NCBI GenBank assembly: GCA_019418225.1
Contig: DYCF01000065.1
Location: forward strand, 1 to 17,088
DNA length: 17,088 nt
Source: Clostridiales bacterium
GTDB lineage: Bacteria; Bacillota; Clostridia; Lachnospirales; Cellulosilyticaceae
Reading direction: 5' to 3'
Below the pieces are notes generated by a model. The model worked only from the letters and a program-made list of their open reading frames with translations, searched no databases and was not told the DNA's origin. The translations under genes and the position numbers were made by a program. Shown in pieces: positions 14,239 to 17,088 of this stretch; the first letter of the stretch is position 1, and each line of letters starts with the position of its first letter.

Positions 14239-15735
14239 TTATTTCACCACTAAATGAAGTACGCTACATGCTGGAATCGTATAACGAATACCTTGCTCTG
14301 TCAGAGTATAATCTGTAAATGCTTCTAGTTTTACATTGTCAGGATTTTCAAAAGTATTGTAAGCAGCCATTTGATTTGTTAGAATTTCACCTTCTACTTG
14401 ATTTACTTTATAATCCGCAAAAATGCTTTCTACCTCATAAGCCTGTGATGTCGATAAGTTATTAATTGTTATATGCATATTTCCTTCTGCATCCATTGAT
14501 ACTGATTCTTGTAAATTTGGCACCTTATTCTCCTCGGTACCAATTTCATCTGCTTTTAAGTAACTATCTATTAACGTTGCGTCCTGATGATGTTTATACA
14601 TATAGAAAACATAATATGTTGGTGTTAAAACCATTTTCTCACCTTCTGTAAGAATAACAGATTGAAGCACATTAACCATTTGTGCAATATTCGCCATTCT
14701 TACACGATCACTATGCTTATTAAAGATATTCAAAGTAACACCTGCTACTAAGGCATCTCTCATTGTATTTTGTTGATATAAAAAACCTGGATTTGTCCCT
14801 GGCTCAACAGTAAACCAATTTCCCCATTCATCTACAATTAAACCAACCTTTTTATCTGGGTCATATTCATCCATAATTGTACCATGACGTACAACTAATT
14901 CTTCCATGTATAATGCTTTCTTTAAAGTCTTATACCAAACTTCCTCATCAAATTGTGTAGCACTGCCTTTAACCTCCCAGCCTTCAGGATGAACATAGTA
15001 GTGAAGTGATAGCCCATCCATATGACCATGTAAGAAATCTGGTGTATTCTTAAAGCAAGTTTCTAAAACGCCTTTTGTCCAAGAATAATCAGCCACATTT
15101 GGCCCTCCACATACCTTAAAAATAGGTTCCTTACTATAATTTCTAACATAAGTTTGATAACGTCTATATTCATTTGCATAATACTCTGGCGTCATATTAC
15201 CACCGCAACCCCAGTTCTCATTACCCACACCAAAGTAATGCACTTTCCAAGGCTCTGGATGTCCATTTTTAGCTCTTAAATCTGCCATTGGGGAAACACC
15301 TTCAAAGGTCATATACTCAACCCATTCACTCATTTCCTGAACAGAACCACTTCCTACGTTTCCATTAATATAAACTTCGCAGCCCAATTGCTCACAAAGC
15401 TCCATAAATTCATGTGTTCCGAAACTATTATCTTCTACTACACCGCCCCAGTGTGTATTAATCATTTTTTTACGTTTTTCTTTTGGTCCAATGCCATCTT
15501 TCCAATGATACTCATCTGCAAAACATCCACCTGGCCATCTAAGCACAGGTATTTTCATATCTTTTAATGCATTTACAACATCATTTCTCATACCCTTTGT
15601 ATTTGGAATCGTTGAATCTTCTCCTACATAAATCCCCTCATAAATTCCTCTTCCTAAATGCTCTGCAAAATGACCATAAATTGCTTTGTTAATTTTACTC
15701 TTTTTATAATTCGGATTAACATACATCTTATACAT
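14239..15735 (-). CDS. Intracellular GH51 alpha-L-arabinofuranosidase (Abf2-like)
   Basis: This retaining glycosidase releases terminal alpha-L-arabinofuranosyl residues from arabino-oligosaccharides (EC 3.2.1.55). The 498-aa length is typical of GH51. The fold is a (beta/alpha)8 barrel followed by a C-terminal beta-sandwich (about 385-498). The acid/base is E173 in GVGNENWGCGG and the nucleophile E303 in LIVDEWGNWF. The N-terminal IYGHFAEHLGRGIYEGI and LRWPGGCFADEYHWKDGIGP are diagnostic and resemble B. subtilis Abf2 more than AbfA. There is no signal peptide, so it acts on imported oligomers. The ATG at 15735 has AAAAGGGGAA about 8 nt upstream. It is 79 bp downstream of the GH43 gene with no terminator between, and abuts the small cysteine-rich gene. 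Confidence 0.96.
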   Translation of the reverse strand: MYKMYVNPNYKKSKINKAIYGHFAEHLGRGIYEGIYVGEDSTIPNTKGMRNDVVNALKDMKIPVLRWPGGCFADEYHWKDGIGPKEKRKKMINTHWGGVVEDNSFGTHEFMELCEQLGCEVYINGNVGSGSVQEMSEWVEYMTFEGVSPMADLRAKNGHPEPWKVHYFGVGNENWGCGGNMTPEYYANEYRRYQTYVRNYSKEPIFKVCGGPNVADYSWTKGVLETCFKNTPDFLHGHMDGLSLHYYVHPEGWEVKGSATQFDEEVWYKTLKKALYMEELVVRHGTIMDEYDPDKKVGLIVDEWGNWFTVEPGTNPGFLYQQNTMRDALVAGVTLNIFNKHSDRVRMANIAQMVNVLQSVILTEGEKMVLTPTYYVFYMYKHHQDATLIDSYLKADEIGTEENKVPNLQESVSMDAEGNMHITINNLSTSQAYEVESIFADYKVNQVEGEILTNQMAAYNTFENPDNVKLEAFTDYTLTEQGIRYTIPACSVLHLVVK

Positions 15736-15814
15736 ACTAAATTCCCCTTTTCATATCTTTTATTATTTATGAAATACTTAAATACACATAAAACACCATT
15801 AAACCATAAAACGC

Positions 15815-16774
15815 TTAATCTTCATAAGTAAAAATTGGACGTCCACTCTCATCAAAATTAATCTTCATTAACATCGTATGACGGTTTGGATTATAAAGCG
15901 GGTCTCCTACAATCTCCTTCTCCGTTCTCGCATGATAAACCATCACAACCTGACCATCCTCAAGCTCTGTAAAACAATTATGCCCAGGACCAAAAATCCC
16001 TCTTCTCTCGTCTGATGCTAATACTGGTTTTGCTTCCTTATGCCAAGAACGTGGATCTAATAAATCAGTATCTTCATCTGCCCACATTAAACCAATACAA
16101 TACGCACAACCTGTTTCACTGGCTGAAAATGTTAAGTATAATTTTCCCTCATGTTTTAAAATAAAAGGCCCTTCATTAACCCAGAAACCAACTCTCTCCC
16201 AATCATAATCCGGCGTTGTTAATAAAACTTGTGCTGTCTTTAACTTATAAGGACTTGCCATTTCTGCAATATATAAGTTAGAAATCTGCTTACCTACACC
16301 TACCTTCTCTGCCCATACATAATAACGCTTTCCCTTATTTTCAAAAACAGTGGCATCCAATGAAAATGCTTCAAAGGAAAATGGATCTTCATCTGCCCTT
16401 TGCATTTTACCTTTCTCTTCCCATACACCCTCTAGAGGATTCTCATCCCTACATTCCAACACATATGGACGAATTGCCCAAATATCATCTTTATCCCCTG
16501 CCGCAAAGTAAATATACCAACAGCCATCTATAAAATGTAATTCTGGTGCCCAAATATGTTTACTCATAATGCCAGAATCATGTTTTACCCATACTGTCTG
16601 TTCTTCTGCACACTTGAGTTCTTGTAACGTTTTTGCTCTTCTTAAAACGATACGATCATATTCTGGAACAGAAGCTGTAAAATAATAATACCCATCTGTA
16701 TGCTTTAATACATATGGATCAGCACGTTGTAAAATCCATGGTTCATTATATTTTAAACCTTGACTTCCTCTCAT
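15815..16774 (-). CDS. Intracellular GH43-family arabinosidase
   Basis: This inverting five-bladed beta-propeller glycosidase (319 aa) probably removes arabinofuranose from short arabinan or arabinoxylan oligomers. The three catalytic acids are in place: D19 in RADPYVLKH (base), D140 in FSLDATVF (pKa modulator) and E201 in WVNEGPFILK (acid). H265 in GPGHNCF is the usual propeller-centre metal ligand. The domain fills the protein, with no carbohydrate-binding module or signal peptide, so it is cytoplasmic. GH43 also contains xylosidases and exo-arabinanases, so specificity here rests on the GH51, AraA and AraNPQ neighbours; a GH43_26-like exo-1,5-arabinofuranosidase is one possibility. The start ATG has AAGGGGAG with 6-nt spacing. 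It is the first gene of the unit GH43-GH51-DUF6171-type protein behind a recognisable promoter. Confidence 0.92.
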   Translation of the reverse strand: MRGSQGLKYNEPWILQRADPYVLKHTDGYYYFTASVPEYDRIVLRRAKTLQELKCAEEQTVWVKHDSGIMSKHIWAPELHFIDGCWYIYFAAGDKDDIWAIRPYVLECRDENPLEGVWEEKGKMQRADEDPFSFEAFSLDATVFENKGKRYYVWAEKVGVGKQISNLYIAEMASPYKLKTAQVLLTTPDYDWERVGFWVNEGPFILKHEGKLYLTFSASETGCAYCIGLMWADEDTDLLDPRSWHKEAKPVLASDERRGIFGPGHNCFTELEDGQVVMVYHARTEKEIVGDPLYNPNRHTMLMKINFDESGRPIFTYED

Positions 16775-16824
16775 TATGTACTCCCCTTTTCAAGTTTTGT
16801 TTAAATTATTTTAATTTTTACTAA

Positions 16825-16853
16825 ATTATAGCTTAACAATTCTTGAAAATCAA
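16825..16853 (-). promoter_or_regulatory. Sigma-A promoter of the GH43-GH51 operon
   Basis: On the minus strand TTGATT (16853-16848), a 17-nt spacer and a perfect TATAAT (16830-16825) precede the GH43 gene. Transcription would start near 16818, giving a leader of about 44 nt. The rest of 16775-17002 is AT-rich with no further gene or site I can support. Confidence 0.7.
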
Positions 16854-17002
16854 TGGGTTCTTTTTAATTTCCCCATTTTTACTAGGCTATTTTTTATATT
16901 TTTGTGAAATATTATTAATTAATTAAAAAATAGTTTAGTTTTTTACTACGGATATGACTTCGTTTGTGACACCGCTCTGTATTTTTAAATTTACATAACA
17001 AA

Positions 17003-17026
17003 AAAGACATCCTATCGGATGCCTTT
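17003..17026 (-). terminator. Intrinsic terminator of a minus-strand gene beyond the right edge
   Basis: AAAGACATCC and GGATGCCTTT pair over 10 positions with a 4-nt loop. The single odd pair is a G-U wobble only in minus-strand RNA, and the minus-strand reading ends in a run of six T. It therefore terminates a minus-strand transcript entering from beyond 17088, insulating the GH43 operon from it. No gene is visible in 17027-17088. Confidence 0.8.
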
Positions 17027-17088
17027 ACTCGTTCTTATACTCTGAAAAACAAATACTACAAATTATAATTCAACCTACGAGTGTTTCT

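Overview
The window looks like the chromosome of an AT-rich, low-GC Gram-positive anaerobe of the Clostridia (Lachnospirales), compatible with a plant-polysaccharide degrader such as Cellulosilyticum. The reasons are strong Shine-Dalgarno sequences, sigma-A promoters, intrinsic terminators, Firmicutes-type AraNPQ transporter genes and a giant secreted protein ending in a copper-amine-oxidase-N ('stalk') domain. This placement is inferred from gene content only.

Layout. (1) 1-5.5 kb: an intrinsic terminator and one giant minus-strand gene for a secreted multidomain protein (about 1,800 aa) with an intact PHP/CehA-McbA metallohydrolase domain. (2) 5.7-7.1 kb: a divergent plus-strand gene for a YibE/F-family membrane protein, then a hairpin terminator. 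(3) 7.2-9.3 kb: araA (L-arabinose isomerase, minus strand), bracketed by members of an unusual non-coding repeat family. (4) 9.3-12.6 kb: minus-strand araN-araP-araQ, encoding a lipoprotein and two permeases for arabinose oligomers, with an intercistronic stem-loop after araN and no ATPase gene. (5) 12.6-13.9 kb: a divergent control region with two clear sigma-A promoters and a plus-strand gene for an ArsR-like winged-helix regulator with a long C-terminal domain. (6) 14.0-16.8 kb: a minus-strand operon of GH43, GH51 (both cytoplasmic) and a small cysteine-rich DUF6171-type protein. (7) Right edge: the GH43 promoter and the terminator of a further minus-strand unit outside the window.

How it fits together: arabino-oligosaccharides made outside the cell are bound by the AraN lipoprotein and imported by AraPQ, probably powered by a shared MsmX-type ATPase encoded elsewhere. 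GH43 and GH51 cleave them to L-arabinose inside the cell, and AraA isomerises it to L-ribulose. AraB and AraD are not in the window. The divergent regulator is the obvious candidate for control.

The least explained material is the repeat family around araA. It has three recognisable copies plus a probable remnant. Each copy has a nearly invariant core (CTCGACTTCGACC..AGGGAG); in the two best copies this sits in a 31-nt loop closed by a long stem whose sequence differs between copies while pairing is kept. Each stem starts with a perfect DnaA-box sequence (TGTGGATAA).
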